A stretch of DNA of 64,000 bases from Haliea salexigens DSM 19537. GTDB taxonomy: Bacteria > Pseudomonadota > Gammaproteobacteria > Pseudomonadales > Halieaceae. A model generated the notes under the pieces. It had not been told where the DNA came from. It saw only the letters and a program-made list of their open reading frames with translations, and made no database searches. The stretch's first letter is position 1; each line of letters starts with the position of its first letter. The DNA lies in NCBI RefSeq assembly GCF_000423125.1, contig NZ_AUHJ01000006.1, forward strand, positions 62,001 through 126,000. Direction: 5' to 3'. This document shows positions 25,211 through 37,414 of the stretch, piece after piece. The translations under genes were made by a program, and so were the position numbers.

Positions 25211-25225
25211 GACGAGGAGAAGACG

Positions 25226-26197
25226 ATGACTAAGCGCTATGACAAGCCGATTCCGTTTGGCTGGTACGCCATTGATTACAGTGATGGGCTGAAGCCCGGC
25301 GATGTGCGCCCCGTGGAATACTTCGGGCGAGAGCTGGTGCTGTTTCGCACCGAGTCCGGTGAGGCGTCGCTGCTGGGTGCGCATTGCCCGCACCTCGGTG
25401 CACACCTCGGTTACGGCGGTATTGTGAAAGGCGAGGCGATCAGCTGTCCTTTCCATGCCTGGGAGTTCAACAGCGAAGGTCAGTGCACGTCAGTGCCCTA
25501 TGCCAAGCGTATTCCGCCGAAAGTGGAAGGCAAGGAATGTGTGCCGAGCTACCCGGTGATCGAGCGCAACCAGATGATCTGGGCCTGGTACCATCCCAAG
25601 GGCGAGGCACCGCTGTTCGACATTGACGAGATCGCCGAGCTGAAATCCGACGAATGGACGCCGCTGGATACCTACGACTGGAAAATCAACACCATTATTC
25701 AGGAAACGGGTGAAAACGCCGCCGACCTTGCCCACTTTATTACCGTTCACGGTAGCCCGGCCATGCCTCAGGGCGCTGTCGATATGGAAGGTCCGCGTCG
25801 CGTGACCGAGTTCGATTCACGTGCACACGCGATTGATGAACAGGGCAATGTCGACCTCAGCGGTGACAATCACGATGCCATACACCTGCGCTCAGAAGGT
25901 GTGGGCCCCGGTTTCACGTTCCAGCGCTTTTCGCGCATGTTCGACGTGCTGATGATGGGTACGGTAACCCCCATTGATGACCAGAACGTGCACCTGCGGT
26001 TCAACTTTTCGGTGCCCCGCAAGCAGTCCGAAGACAACGCCATGATGGCGACCGGCACCGTGCACGAAATTGTGCGCCAAGTGGAGCAGGATATTCCGAT
26101 CTGGGAGCACAAAGTGTATCTGGATGACCCGGCACTGTGCGACGGTGACGGCCCCATCGCCAAATACCGCAAATGGTTCCAGCAGTTTTATGCCTGA
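25226..26197 (+). CDS. Rieske non-haem iron oxygenase, KshA-like
   Basis: 323 residues. Rieske ligands CPH (about 53-55) and CPFHAW (about 74-79) bind the 2Fe-2S cluster. A mononuclear iron site is visible in ENAADLAHFITVHG. The C-terminal pattern IWEHKVYLDDPALCDGDG then YRKWFQQFYA closely follows 3-ketosteroid 9-alpha-hydroxylase (KshA) as I recall it. A ferredoxin reductase partner is not present. It is 15 nt from the P450 gene with a GAGGAG ribosome-binding site. Steroid-like substrate is a reasonable inference, not shown. Confidence 0.92.
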   Translation: MTKRYDKPIPFGWYAIDYSDGLKPGDVRPVEYFGRELVLFRTESGEASLLGAHCPHLGAHLGYGGIVKGEAISCPFHAWEFNSEGQCTSVPYAKRIPPKVEGKECVPSYPVIERNQMIWAWYHPKGEAPLFDIDEIAELKSDEWTPLDTYDWKINTIIQETGENAADLAHFITVHGSPAMPQGAVDMEGPRRVTEFDSRAHAIDEQGNVDLSGDNHDAIHLRSEGVGPGFTFQRFSRMFDVLMMGTVTPIDDQNVHLRFNFSVPRKQSEDNAMMATGTVHEIVRQVEQDIPIWEHKVYLDDPALCDGDGPIAKYRKWFQQFYA

Positions 26198-26255
26198 GCC
26201 CCCGGGCTCAGGAAAGCAAGCACACCGAAAGCACTCATAACAGAGGATAACGAGT

Positions 26256-27020
26256 ATGAACGAGAAACTTGCCACCACGCCCGGCGATCACTACAACTGG
26301 CCGATGTTGAAGATCCGCTATCTGACGGATCCGGCCAAGCTGGCTGCGGTGCTGCCCCCGGGCTTTGAGCCCGGCAGCCGCCCGGAAGTTACGCTGACGG
26401 TGTACAACGTGCCGGTCAACGGCGAGCCGGAGCAGGGCCTGTTGACCACGGTACTGTGTAATTACAAGGGCCAGGAAGGCCAGTTCGCACTGGGCTATGC
26501 GATCGACAAGGAAGCGGAAATTTTCATCAGCCAGGAGAAGTTCGGTCAGCCCAAGTACCCGGCAGAAATCAAGTACTACCGGTTGGGTGAAGAAGTGGGC
26601 GCGCGCGTCACGCACCAGAATTACACCTTCCTCGAGTTCTACGGCAAAGTGACCGATACGCTGGACAACGGCCCCAAGTTCGATGAGTACGAGTTCTGGG
26701 TTAAGTACTCGCGCGCGGCCTCCTACGTGAAGCCGGGCTTCGACTTCCCGCCGCATGTGGTCAACGTGGTGAGCAACTACGGCACAGCGCAAAAGCTGAA
26801 AGTGGAAGGCGACCTGATTCTGCGCGACAGCCCCTGGGATCCGCTCACCGAGCGCCTGCCGCCGGTTTCCAAGCCTGATACCTACCTGTGGACCCCCGAA
26901 TTCCTCGGCCGCAGTGTAGATCTGGGTGACCCGCTGGACGCGGATGCGTTCGAGCCCTGGGCCAGCACCATCGGCAACTCACGCTGGCTCGGCACCCACG
27001 GTGGTCCCCTCAAGGCCTGA
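26256..27020 (+). CDS. Acetoacetate decarboxylase family protein
   Basis: 254 residues of the ADC-like fold: KIRYLTDPAKLAAVLPPGFEP at the start, FISQEKFGQPKYPAEIKYYR in the middle. The classic enzyme has a Lys-Lys pair in this region to form a Schiff base; here it reads PKYPAEIKYY, so decarboxylase activity is uncertain. Relatives in hydrophobic-substrate clusters may be lyases or hydratases. GAGGAT precedes the ATG. Confidence 0.82.
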   Translation: MNEKLATTPGDHYNWPMLKIRYLTDPAKLAAVLPPGFEPGSRPEVTLTVYNVPVNGEPEQGLLTTVLCNYKGQEGQFALGYAIDKEAEIFISQEKFGQPKYPAEIKYYRLGEEVGARVTHQNYTFLEFYGKVTDTLDNGPKFDEYEFWVKYSRAASYVKPGFDFPPHVVNVVSNYGTAQKLKVEGDLILRDSPWDPLTERLPPVSKPDTYLWTPEFLGRSVDLGDPLDADAFEPWASTIGNSRWLGTHGGPLKA

Positions 27021-27098
27021 TCGTCTTTTCGGATACTCACTGGCCGCTGGCGTATGCCCGCGGCCTTTCACGTCATTACTGTAAAGGAACCTCCCAGC

Positions 27099-27977
27099 AT
27101 GCAGGATTTCAATAACAAGGTTGTGGTGATCACCGGTGGTGCCAGCGGCATCGGCAAGGCCCTGGGCCGCTCCTTTCTCGCCGCCGGGGCCAAGGTGGTG
27201 CTGTCTGACGTGGAGCGCGGCGCGCTGGAAGCCACTCGCGATGAGCTCGCGGCGGGCGGCGGTACGGTGCGGGCCATCGTCACCGACGTGTCCAAGCCCG
27301 ACTCGGTGAATGCCCTGGCAGACGCCGTGTTCGACGAGTTCGGTGCCTGCCACGTACTGTGCAACAACGCTGGCGTGAGCGTCACCAACACCAACGTCTG
27401 GGATACCACGCCGAACGACTGGCAGTGGGTTTTGGGTGTGAATGTGCGTGGCATAGCGCACGGTGTGCAGGCCTTCGTGCCGCGCATGCTGGCATCGGGC
27501 GAGGAAGGCGTGGTGATGAATACCTCTTCCGGTGATGGCGGCATTTCACCGCTGGCGGACCAGTCGGTGTATGCCTCGAGCAAGGCCGGGGTCTCCATCA
27601 TGACCGAGTGCCTGAACGCCCAGTTGGTCGGCCAGGAAACCAAGCTCCGGGCCTGTATTTTCTACCCCTCCGGCGGCATTCTGCCCACGGGTATCTGGAC
27701 TACGCGGCGCAACCGTCCCGAGGAGCTGGCGCGTGAGAAGCCGGTGCCTGAGGGCGGGGAAATGACGTTTGATGAATTCATGCAGGGCATGAAGGAGATC
27801 GGCGTTGACCTGCCGGTACAGGACCTCGATGAGCTGGCGGAATTTGCTCTCGACGGGCTGCGCAAGCAGGATTTTGTGATCATGATTGGTCGTGAAACCA
27901 TGGAAGAAACACTGGTGGAGCGTGCCCGCAAGCTGGCGCGCGGTGAGTGTCCGATCACGCACGGTCTGCACGGCTAA
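27099..27977 (+). CDS. Short-chain dehydrogenase/reductase
   Basis: 292 residues from the ATG at 27099 (AAGGA upstream). The nucleotide-binding motif TGGASGIG is at about 13-20, NNAG follows at about 90, and the catalytic Ser and Tyr-x-x-x-Lys are in NTSSGDG and YASSKAG. It is a classical SDR that oxidises or reduces alcohols and ketones. It is last in the P450-Rieske-ADC-SDR operon and could act on the hydroxylated product. The C-terminus (about 195-290) is longer than the minimal 250-residue SDR. Confidence 0.93.
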   Translation: MQDFNNKVVVITGGASGIGKALGRSFLAAGAKVVLSDVERGALEATRDELAAGGGTVRAIVTDVSKPDSVNALADAVFDEFGACHVLCNNAGVSVTNTNVWDTTPNDWQWVLGVNVRGIAHGVQAFVPRMLASGEEGVVMNTSSGDGGISPLADQSVYASSKAGVSIMTECLNAQLVGQETKLRACIFYPSGGILPTGIWTTRRNRPEELAREKPVPEGGEMTFDEFMQGMKEIGVDLPVQDLDELAEFALDGLRKQDFVIMIGRETMEETLVERARKLARGECPITHGLHG

Positions 27978-27988
27978 GCCATCTCCCT

Positions 27989-28014
27989 GTGCCGGGTGCG
28001 ATGAGCCCCGGCAC
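27989..28014. terminator. Hairpin between convergent SDR and TetR genes
   Basis: GTGCCGGG pairs perfectly with CCCGGCAC around a 10-nt loop. There is no T-run, so it may be a weak bidirectional terminator or an RNA-stabilising hairpin. Confidence 0.4.
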
Positions 28015-28028
28015 GCACTGAACGGCGC

Positions 28029-28730
28029 TTAGCCCTGCGCGGCGCCCGTCACACGCAGCTGCGCTCGCTCGCATACCAGGCTGTGGCAGAGGAAACCTAT
28101 CAGCTCGTCATAGCGGCTGGCCGCGTCATAGTCGGGATTGTGCAGATGGTTGAGAATTACTGTGTCGATCATGCCGACCGTCATCTCGGCACAAAACTCC
28201 GGCGATAAAGCGTCTTTCAGATCATCAATGCTGGCGGCATACAGCCGCAGGAAGTTCTCGTTCATCACCGACAGCAGGGTTGCACCGCTGGCAAGGCTGT
28301 TGCCGATGCTGGCGATAGAATAACGCGCCAGCTCGTGCTCAAGGTCAGATGCCTGGCAAAGTTGGTGTTTCTGCGCTTTCAGGACATGCGTAATGCGTTG
28401 ATCCAGCCGCGTAAACCGTTCCAGCGCTGCATCCACCGAGCCCCGCACCAACTCCAGCGTTCGACTTACGCAGATGTCGAACAGCAGGTCGTGGCGCGTG
28501 CCGTAATAGTTGTAGAAGGTTTTCCGAGATATGCCAGAGCGTTCGCAGATGGCATCAATGGTCATATCGTCAATGCCATGCTCGCCGATCAAGGCCAGCG
28601 CTTCGTCGATGATGCGTGCGCGTTGCGCCTGTTTTTTGCGTTCCCTGAGGCTTGTGCGGGGTGCTGGGCTGGTCAAAATAGGCGTCTTTTCTTGGCGTGT
28701 GAAGCATATGTGACAGGTGCCACCATACAC
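28029..28730 (-). CDS. TetR family transcriptional regulator
   Basis: Up to 233 residues. The helix-turn-helix (RARIIDEALALIGEHGIDDMTIDAICERSGISRKTFYNYYGTR) is near residues 37-80, followed by a ligand-binding domain of no clear class. The start is uncertain: the ATG at 28730 lacks a ribosome-binding site, and a TTG about 19 codons in follows a purine-rich stretch. It is convergent with the P450 cassette and probably controls it, perhaps through the promoter at 23902-23930. Regulation of recN next door seems less likely. Confidence 0.85.
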   Translation of the reverse strand: MYGGTCHICFTRQEKTPILTSPAPRTSLRERKKQAQRARIIDEALALIGEHGIDDMTIDAICERSGISRKTFYNYYGTRHDLLFDICVSRTLELVRGSVDAALERFTRLDQRITHVLKAQKHQLCQASDLEHELARYSIASIGNSLASGATLLSVMNENFLRLYAASIDDLKDALSPEFCAEMTVGMIDTVILNHLHNPDYDAASRYDELIGFLCHSLVCERAQLRVTGAAQG

Positions 28731-28754
28731 TACAAGCCGCGCCCGGCGCCAGCG

Positions 28755-30416
28755 TCAGGCGTCTTCCGCATCGCGCAGCATTTCCCGGGCGTGTTCGAGT
28801 GAGCGCTCGGTCAGCTTGACGCCGCCCAGCATCCGGGCAATTTCCTGTGTCCGCTGCTCGTCTTCAAGCGCTGCCAGGCGGGCCCAGGCTGCAGTCTTGT
28901 CGGAGGTCTTGCTGACCAGCAGGTGCCGGTGCCCCTGCGAGGCCACCTGCGCCAGGTGGGTGACGCAGAGTACCTGGGCGTCGCGTGCGAGCCCGCGCAA
29001 CAGCCTTCCGACGACCTCGGCCACCGCACCGCCGATGCCCACGTCAACTTCATCAAACACCATGCTCGGCAGTGTGCCGCCCTTGGCGGTGACCACCTGA
29101 ATGGCAAGGCTGATACGCGACAGCTCGCCGCCGGAGGCGATCTTCCCCAGGGGTTGTGGCGCGGCCCCCGGGTTGGTGCTGATCAGGAACTCGATGTCCT
29201 CCGCGCCATGTGGATGCGGTGCGGCGGACTCGCGCGGGGTGAGTGCAATGGCAAAGCGGCAATCGGCCATAGCCAATGTGTGCAGCACCTCGGCCGTTTT
29301 GGCGATGAGGCTTTTGGCGGCCTTGGCCCGCTCCCTGCTCAGTTTGGCGGCATCCTTGTGGTAGGCCTCGGCGAGGTCTTCCAGCTCCTGCTGCAGCGCC
29401 TCAATGCGCTGCCCGCCCTGCGCCAGCCCCGCCAATTCCTCCTGCAACCCGGCCTGCAGTTCCAGTAGTTGTGGCGGCTTGATGCGGTGTTTGCGCGCCA
29501 CATCGTGCAGTTGTTCAAGGCGTTTTTCTACCTGCGCGAGCCGCTGTGGGTCAATCTCGATAGAGTCGATATGGCGCTGGATCTCGCGGTGTGCCTCGTC
29601 GAGTTGTATCGCTGCTGAGTCCAACAGGCTGAGGGCGTTATCGGCGGTTTTGCTGCTGCCGGCGGCACTGCGCATCAACTGCAGGGCGTGGCGCGCTGCG
29701 CTGGCCTGCTCTTCGCAAATCTCCAGCGCCTGATGGGCGCCCTGGAGATTATCTTCCGCATTGGCCAGCAGGCTCTGGTCGCGCTCCAGCTCCTCCAGCT
29801 CCCCGTCACGCAGGCCCAGCTGTTCCAGTTCGTCTACCTGGTAGGCCAGTAATTGTGCTCGCGCCGCGGTTTCGTCGCGGTTGTCGGTGAGTGCAGTCAG
29901 CTCGCGCTGGCCGCGCAGCCAGTCGGAGGCGGACTGCTCCACCCGGCGGGCCAGTGTCTGCTGGCCGGCAAAGGTGTCCAGCATCGCGCGCTGGACGGGT
30001 TTGCGCAGCAGCGACTGGTGGGCGTGCTGGCTGTGGATGTCGATCAGCAGTTCGCCGAGTTCGGCGCAGTCCTGCAGGGTGGAAGCACTGCCATTGATAT
30101 AGGCTCGCGAGCGCCCTTCTGCGGTGACCACGCGGCGCAGCAGGCATTCGTTATCGTGCGCCAGGTCGCGGGCCTGCAGCCACGCGGCGGCTGGCGCGTT
30201 GCCGGCGATGTCGAAGGTCGCAGTCACCTCCGCTCGTTCGCTGCCAGTGCGCACGGCCTTGGGGTCGGCCCGGTCGCCCAGGCACAGGCCCAGAGCGTCT
30301 AGCATGATGGACTTGCCGGCCCCGGTTTCCCCGGTGATGACGGTCATGCCGCCGTGGAATTCCATGTCGAGGGTGTCGACAATGGTGTACGCGCTGATAT
30401 GGATGTGGGTGAGCAT
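28755..30416 (-). CDS. recN: DNA repair protein RecN
   Basis: 553 residues, the E. coli length. The start MLTHIHISAYTIVDTLDMEF is followed by Walker A GETGAGKSIMLDAL (about 29-42). Long coiled-coil segments fill the middle (about 160-360), and the C-terminal half carries the ABC signature ASGGELSRISLAI and Walker B MVFDEVDVGIGG. It is an SMC-like protein of double-strand break repair. The ATG at 30416 is chosen by homology. It is divergent from hrcA. In many relatives fur and recN are neighbours; here a catabolic cassette separates them. Confidence 0.97.
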   Translation of the reverse strand: MLTHIHISAYTIVDTLDMEFHGGMTVITGETGAGKSIMLDALGLCLGDRADPKAVRTGSERAEVTATFDIAGNAPAAAWLQARDLAHDNECLLRRVVTAEGRSRAYINGSASTLQDCAELGELLIDIHSQHAHQSLLRKPVQRAMLDTFAGQQTLARRVEQSASDWLRGQRELTALTDNRDETAARAQLLAYQVDELEQLGLRDGELEELERDQSLLANAEDNLQGAHQALEICEEQASAARHALQLMRSAAGSSKTADNALSLLDSAAIQLDEAHREIQRHIDSIEIDPQRLAQVEKRLEQLHDVARKHRIKPPQLLELQAGLQEELAGLAQGGQRIEALQQELEDLAEAYHKDAAKLSRERAKAAKSLIAKTAEVLHTLAMADCRFAIALTPRESAAPHPHGAEDIEFLISTNPGAAPQPLGKIASGGELSRISLAIQVVTAKGGTLPSMVFDEVDVGIGGAVAEVVGRLLRGLARDAQVLCVTHLAQVASQGHRHLLVSKTSDKTAAWARLAALEDEQRTQEIARMLGGVKLTERSLEHAREMLRDAEDA

Positions 30417-30544
30417 GGCGAACCGCTTGCTGTTTGTGCTGTTATACCGCAGATCTGTTGCGGCATAAACATCCGCAGCGGTCATCGCTTTGTATTCCCG
30501 GGGCACTGTGATACAACCGGGGCCACAGGTTTACAGGATGGAGT

Positions 30545-31621
30545 ATGAACTCAGCGGATTTGTCCGAGCGCGCGCAGACCATACTCAAGGCACTGGTAGA
30601 GCGGCACATACGCGACGGCCAGCCGGTGGGGTCGCGCAGCCTGCTGGAAGAGGCGGGGCTGGCGGTGAGCGCTGCGACCGTACGCAACGTCATGTCGGAG
30701 CTGGAAGAACGCGGCTTGCTGCATTCACCCCATACGTCGGCCGGCCGGGTGCCTACTGCCCAGGGCTATCGCTTGTTCGTGGACCGTTTGCTGCAGGTGC
30801 AGCCCCTGGACGAGCGGGCCATCGTGTCGCTGCGCGAGCAGCTGCACCCGGACAAGTCCACGACAGAACTGGTGCAATCCGCCTCATCGCTGCTCTCCGC
30901 CATTACAGCGCAGGCCGGCCTGGTGACCGTGCCGCGGCCCGAGACGCACCAGCTGCGCCAGGTCGAGTTCCTGCCCCTGTCCGGTGACCGCGTACTGGTG
31001 ATTCTGGTCGTCAATGAGCGCGAGGTGCAGAACCGCATCATCCACACCCAGCGGCCGTTTACCGAAGCCGAGCTACGCGAGGCCGCTGCACTGGTCAACC
31101 AGCGTTTCGCGGGCCAGCCCCTGAGCGCAGTGCAGGATCGTATTCTGGCGGAAATGGAGGATGCCCGCAGCCGCATCGACAGCTACCTGCAGGCGGCGCT
31201 GGACCTGGCGAGCAAAGCCCTCAACCAGGAGGCCCCGGAAGAAGAATACCTGATGGCCGGCGAGTCCCGCCTGCTTGGCCATGTCAGCCCCGAGGATGTG
31301 GGGCGATTGCGCGAGCTGTTCGATGCGTTTGAGCGCAAGAAGGACCTGCTGCACCTGCTGGAGCGGTGTACCCGCGCCAACGGCGTGCAGATCTTCATCG
31401 GCAACGAGGCCGGCTACGAGGTATTCGGCGACTACAGCGTCGTCACAGCGCCCTACACGGATGGTGCCCGCACACTCGGTGTGCTGGGCGTGATCGGGCC
31501 CACGCGCATGCCCTATGAGCGTGTTATCCCGGTTGTGGACATTACCGCGCGCATGTTGAGCTCCGCCCTGTCCAGCTTAAAGCAGCCACCGGCGCAGGGT
31601 GGCCTTGAAATTTCCTCATAA
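30545..31621 (+). CDS. hrcA: Heat-inducible transcription repressor HrcA
   Basis: 358 residues. A winged-helix N-terminus (ILKALVERHIRDGQPVGSRSLLEEAGLAVSAATVRNVMSELEERG) is followed by HTSAGRVPTAQGYRLFVD and the GAF-like inducible domain. HrcA normally binds the CIRCE element upstream of groE or dnaK. I saw no CIRCE-like inverted repeat in this window, so its targets may be elsewhere. AGGA is 7 nt from the ATG. It begins the hrcA-grpE-dnaK-dnaJ block. Confidence 0.95.
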   Translation: MNSADLSERAQTILKALVERHIRDGQPVGSRSLLEEAGLAVSAATVRNVMSELEERGLLHSPHTSAGRVPTAQGYRLFVDRLLQVQPLDERAIVSLREQLHPDKSTTELVQSASSLLSAITAQAGLVTVPRPETHQLRQVEFLPLSGDRVLVILVVNEREVQNRIIHTQRPFTEAELREAAALVNQRFAGQPLSAVQDRILAEMEDARSRIDSYLQAALDLASKALNQEAPEEEYLMAGESRLLGHVSPEDVGRLRELFDAFERKKDLLHLLERCTRANGVQIFIGNEAGYEVFGDYSVVTAPYTDGARTLGVLGVIGPTRMPYERVIPVVDITARMLSSALSSLKQPPAQGGLEISS

Positions 31622-31707
31622 CGTCCCAACATCGTTCCTGACCGCAGCGAATCGGCGCGCAAGCGTCGTGCCTGTGCAATTCACAATGCCAGTGATGGAG
31701 TCCAGAC

Positions 31708-32319
31708 GTGGCTGAGAACGAGCAGAACAAACCAGAATCTGAAGCCGGCGACAGCGGTGTCTCGCGGCAGGCAGCCGAGGCGGCAGCGTACGCGGAAACG
31801 GCAGCCTCCACCGAATCTGACGCGGCCCCGGGCGGCGAAGAGGTCACCCCGGAAGCGTTGATGGCAACGCTGGAGGAAGACCTCAATGCGGCCCGCGATG
31901 CGGCGTTGCGCGCGCAGGCGGATGCCCAGAACATCAAGCGCCGGGCCGAGCAGGACGTGGAAAAGGCGCGCAAGTTCGCCCTCGAATCCTTCTGCAAGGA
32001 GCTGCTGCCCGTGGTGGATAACCTGGAGCGGGCGCTGGCCGTCACCGCCGGGCACGATGACTCGGTGAAGCCGATTGTCGATGGCCTGGAGTTGACCCTG
32101 AAGAGCTTTGCCGACGCCCTGCGCAAGTTCCACATTGAGCCAGTTGACCCCGAAGGCGAGCCGTTTGATCCGCAGCTGCACCAGGCCATGAGCATGGTCG
32201 AAAACGCAGACGTGGAGCCGAATACGGTTATCGCGGTAATGCAAAAAGGCTACACGCTGAACGCGCGCCTGGTGCGGCCCGCCATGGTTATGGTCAGCAA
32301 GGCGCCTGCCGCGCAGTAA
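31708..32319 (+). CDS. grpE: Nucleotide exchange factor GrpE
   Basis: 203 residues from a GTG start (GGAG upstream). An acidic, alanine-rich N-terminus precedes the long helix (about 50-90, with [24 protein letters not shown]). The C-terminal beta domain ends [25 protein letters not shown]. GrpE releases ADP from DnaK. It lies 86 bp after hrcA and 99 bp before dnaK. Confidence 0.96.
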   Translation: MAENEQNKPESEAGDSGVSRQAAEAAAYAETAASTESDAAPGGEEVTPEALMATLEEDLNAARDAALRAQADAQNIKRRAEQDVEKARKFALESFCKELLPVVDNLERALAVTAGHDDSVKPIVDGLELTLKSFADALRKFHIEPVDPEGEPFDPQLHQAMSMVENADVEPNTVIAVMQKGYTLNARLVRPAMVMVSKAPAAQ

Positions 32320-32334
32320 AAACGGCGTCGGCCC

Positions 32335-32363
32335 CTTGAAATTGTTGGTTCAGCGCCAATATA
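32335..32363 (+). promoter_or_regulatory. Sigma-32 (heat-shock) promoter of dnaK
   Basis: CTTGAA (32335-32340) and CGCCAATATA (32354-32363) are 13 bp apart, close to the CTTGAAA / CCCCATnTA consensus for RpoH. It lies 56 bp before the dnaK ATG. Confidence 0.65.
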
Positions 32364-32418
32364 GACAGCAAGTGAATACTGCAGCCGGCCGTGCCGGCGC
32401 AAATGAGGAGATGAACAC

Positions 32419-34341
<1,923 letters not shown>

Positions 34342-34363
34342 GCGTTAACGCTTCCTGTCACCC

Positions 34364-34381
34364 GGGGCGCTGCAGCGCCCC
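34364..34381. terminator. GC hairpin between dnaK and dnaJ
   Basis: GGGGCGC-TGCA-GCGCCCC is a perfect palindrome in the 117-bp dnaK-dnaJ gap, with no T-run. It may partly attenuate readthrough or protect the dnaK mRNA 3' end. Confidence 0.4.
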
Positions 34382-34458
34382 GTCAGTTAACTTGACCGCG
34401 CGGGACCTGAGAGCCCGCGTAGTCATTTGCGAGAATGCGGTTCAACGCCAGGCTGACT

Positions 34459-36392
<1,934 letters not shown>

Positions 36393-36437
36393 GGCTGAGC
36401 CGCTGGCCCCTTTAACGCTCGCTTTGGAGGAATGTTT

Positions 36438-37292
36438 GTGACCGAGTCCATTGTCAACATCGACGAAACCAATGCCGCGGAGCTGCTGATTGAGGAGTCC
36501 CATCGGCGCCCGGTCGTGGTGGATTTCTGGGCTGATTGGTGCGGCCCCTGCAAAAGCCTCATGCCGGTGCTGGAAAAACTGGCCAACGAATATGCCGGTG
36601 CGTTCCTGCTGGCCAAAGTGAACGCTGACGAACAGCCCATGATCTCCCAGCAGTTCGGCGTGCGCAGCCTGCCTACCGTGATGGTGATGCAGGGCGGCCA
36701 GCCGGTGGATGGCTTCGTTGGCGCGCAGTCGGAGGCCCAGGTACGCGAGCTGTTGGAGAAATACCTGCCCAAGCCCTGGGATGGCTTGTTGGAAGAGGGT
36801 CAGGCGCTCATGGCGGCGGGCGATTTCAGTTCTGCGCTGAGCCCGCTGCGCCAGGCCTTCGAGGACTCCGGCCAGCGTCACGACATCACGCTCGCCTACG
36901 CGCATGCGCTGCTCGAGTGCAACCGGCTGGACGATGCGGAGGCGGTTCTCGGTACGGTGCGCATGGCGGATCAGGACCCGGCGTGGGAGCAGCTGGTCGC
37001 GCAACTGAAACTCAAGCGCGAGGCGGCGGTAACACCGGAGATGGCGGCACTGGAGGAGCGCCTCGAGGCGGAGCCGGGCAACCACGATGTGCGGCACCAG
37101 TTGGCGGTGCAGTACACCAACGCCGGCTATTTTCGCGAAGCCCTGGAGCACCTCATCACGATTTTGCGGCAGGACCTTAACCACGCCGACGGCGCGACCA
37201 AGAAAGCCCTGATCGACACCATTGCCAGCCTGGGCAAGAGCGACCCGCTGGCCGCCGAGTATCAGCGCAAACTTTACAGCCTGCTGTACTGA
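36438..37292 (+). CDS. ybbN: Thioredoxin-like co-chaperone YbbN/CnoX
   Basis: About 284 residues. A thioredoxin domain with the active-site WCGPC (near residue 36) is fused to TPR-like helical repeats. E. coli CnoX has SQHC in place of the canonical motif; here the full CGPC suggests real redox activity. I chose the GTG at 36438, 7 nt after GGAGG, because the ATG at 36432 is only 1 nt from that site. It fits the chaperone neighbourhood. Confidence 0.9.
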   Translation: MTESIVNIDETNAAELLIEESHRRPVVVDFWADWCGPCKSLMPVLEKLANEYAGAFLLAKVNADEQPMISQQFGVRSLPTVMVMQGGQPVDGFVGAQSEAQVRELLEKYLPKPWDGLLEEGQALMAAGDFSSALSPLRQAFEDSGQRHDITLAYAHALLECNRLDDAEAVLGTVRMADQDPAWEQLVAQLKLKREAAVTPEMAALEERLEAEPGNHDVRHQLAVQYTNAGYFREALEHLITILRQDLNHADGATKKALIDTIASLGKSDPLAAEYQRKLYSLLY

Positions 37293-37298
37293 GGACAA

Positions 37299-37322
37299 GC
37301 CGGGGCAGCCCCCATGCCCGGC
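37299..37322. terminator. GC-rich hairpin after ybbN
   Basis: GCCGGGGCA pairs with TGCCCGGC with one bulged G, just after the ybbN stop. There is no T-run, so it is only a possible terminator. Confidence 0.35.
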
Positions 37323-37414
37323 AGTGCCGCGGCCCTGACGCTTGTTTTGCTCTGCGGTAATCGTTAAGGTACATGCCCTGGCGATGAAAAACATACTCCA
37401 AGGTCAAAACCGCT

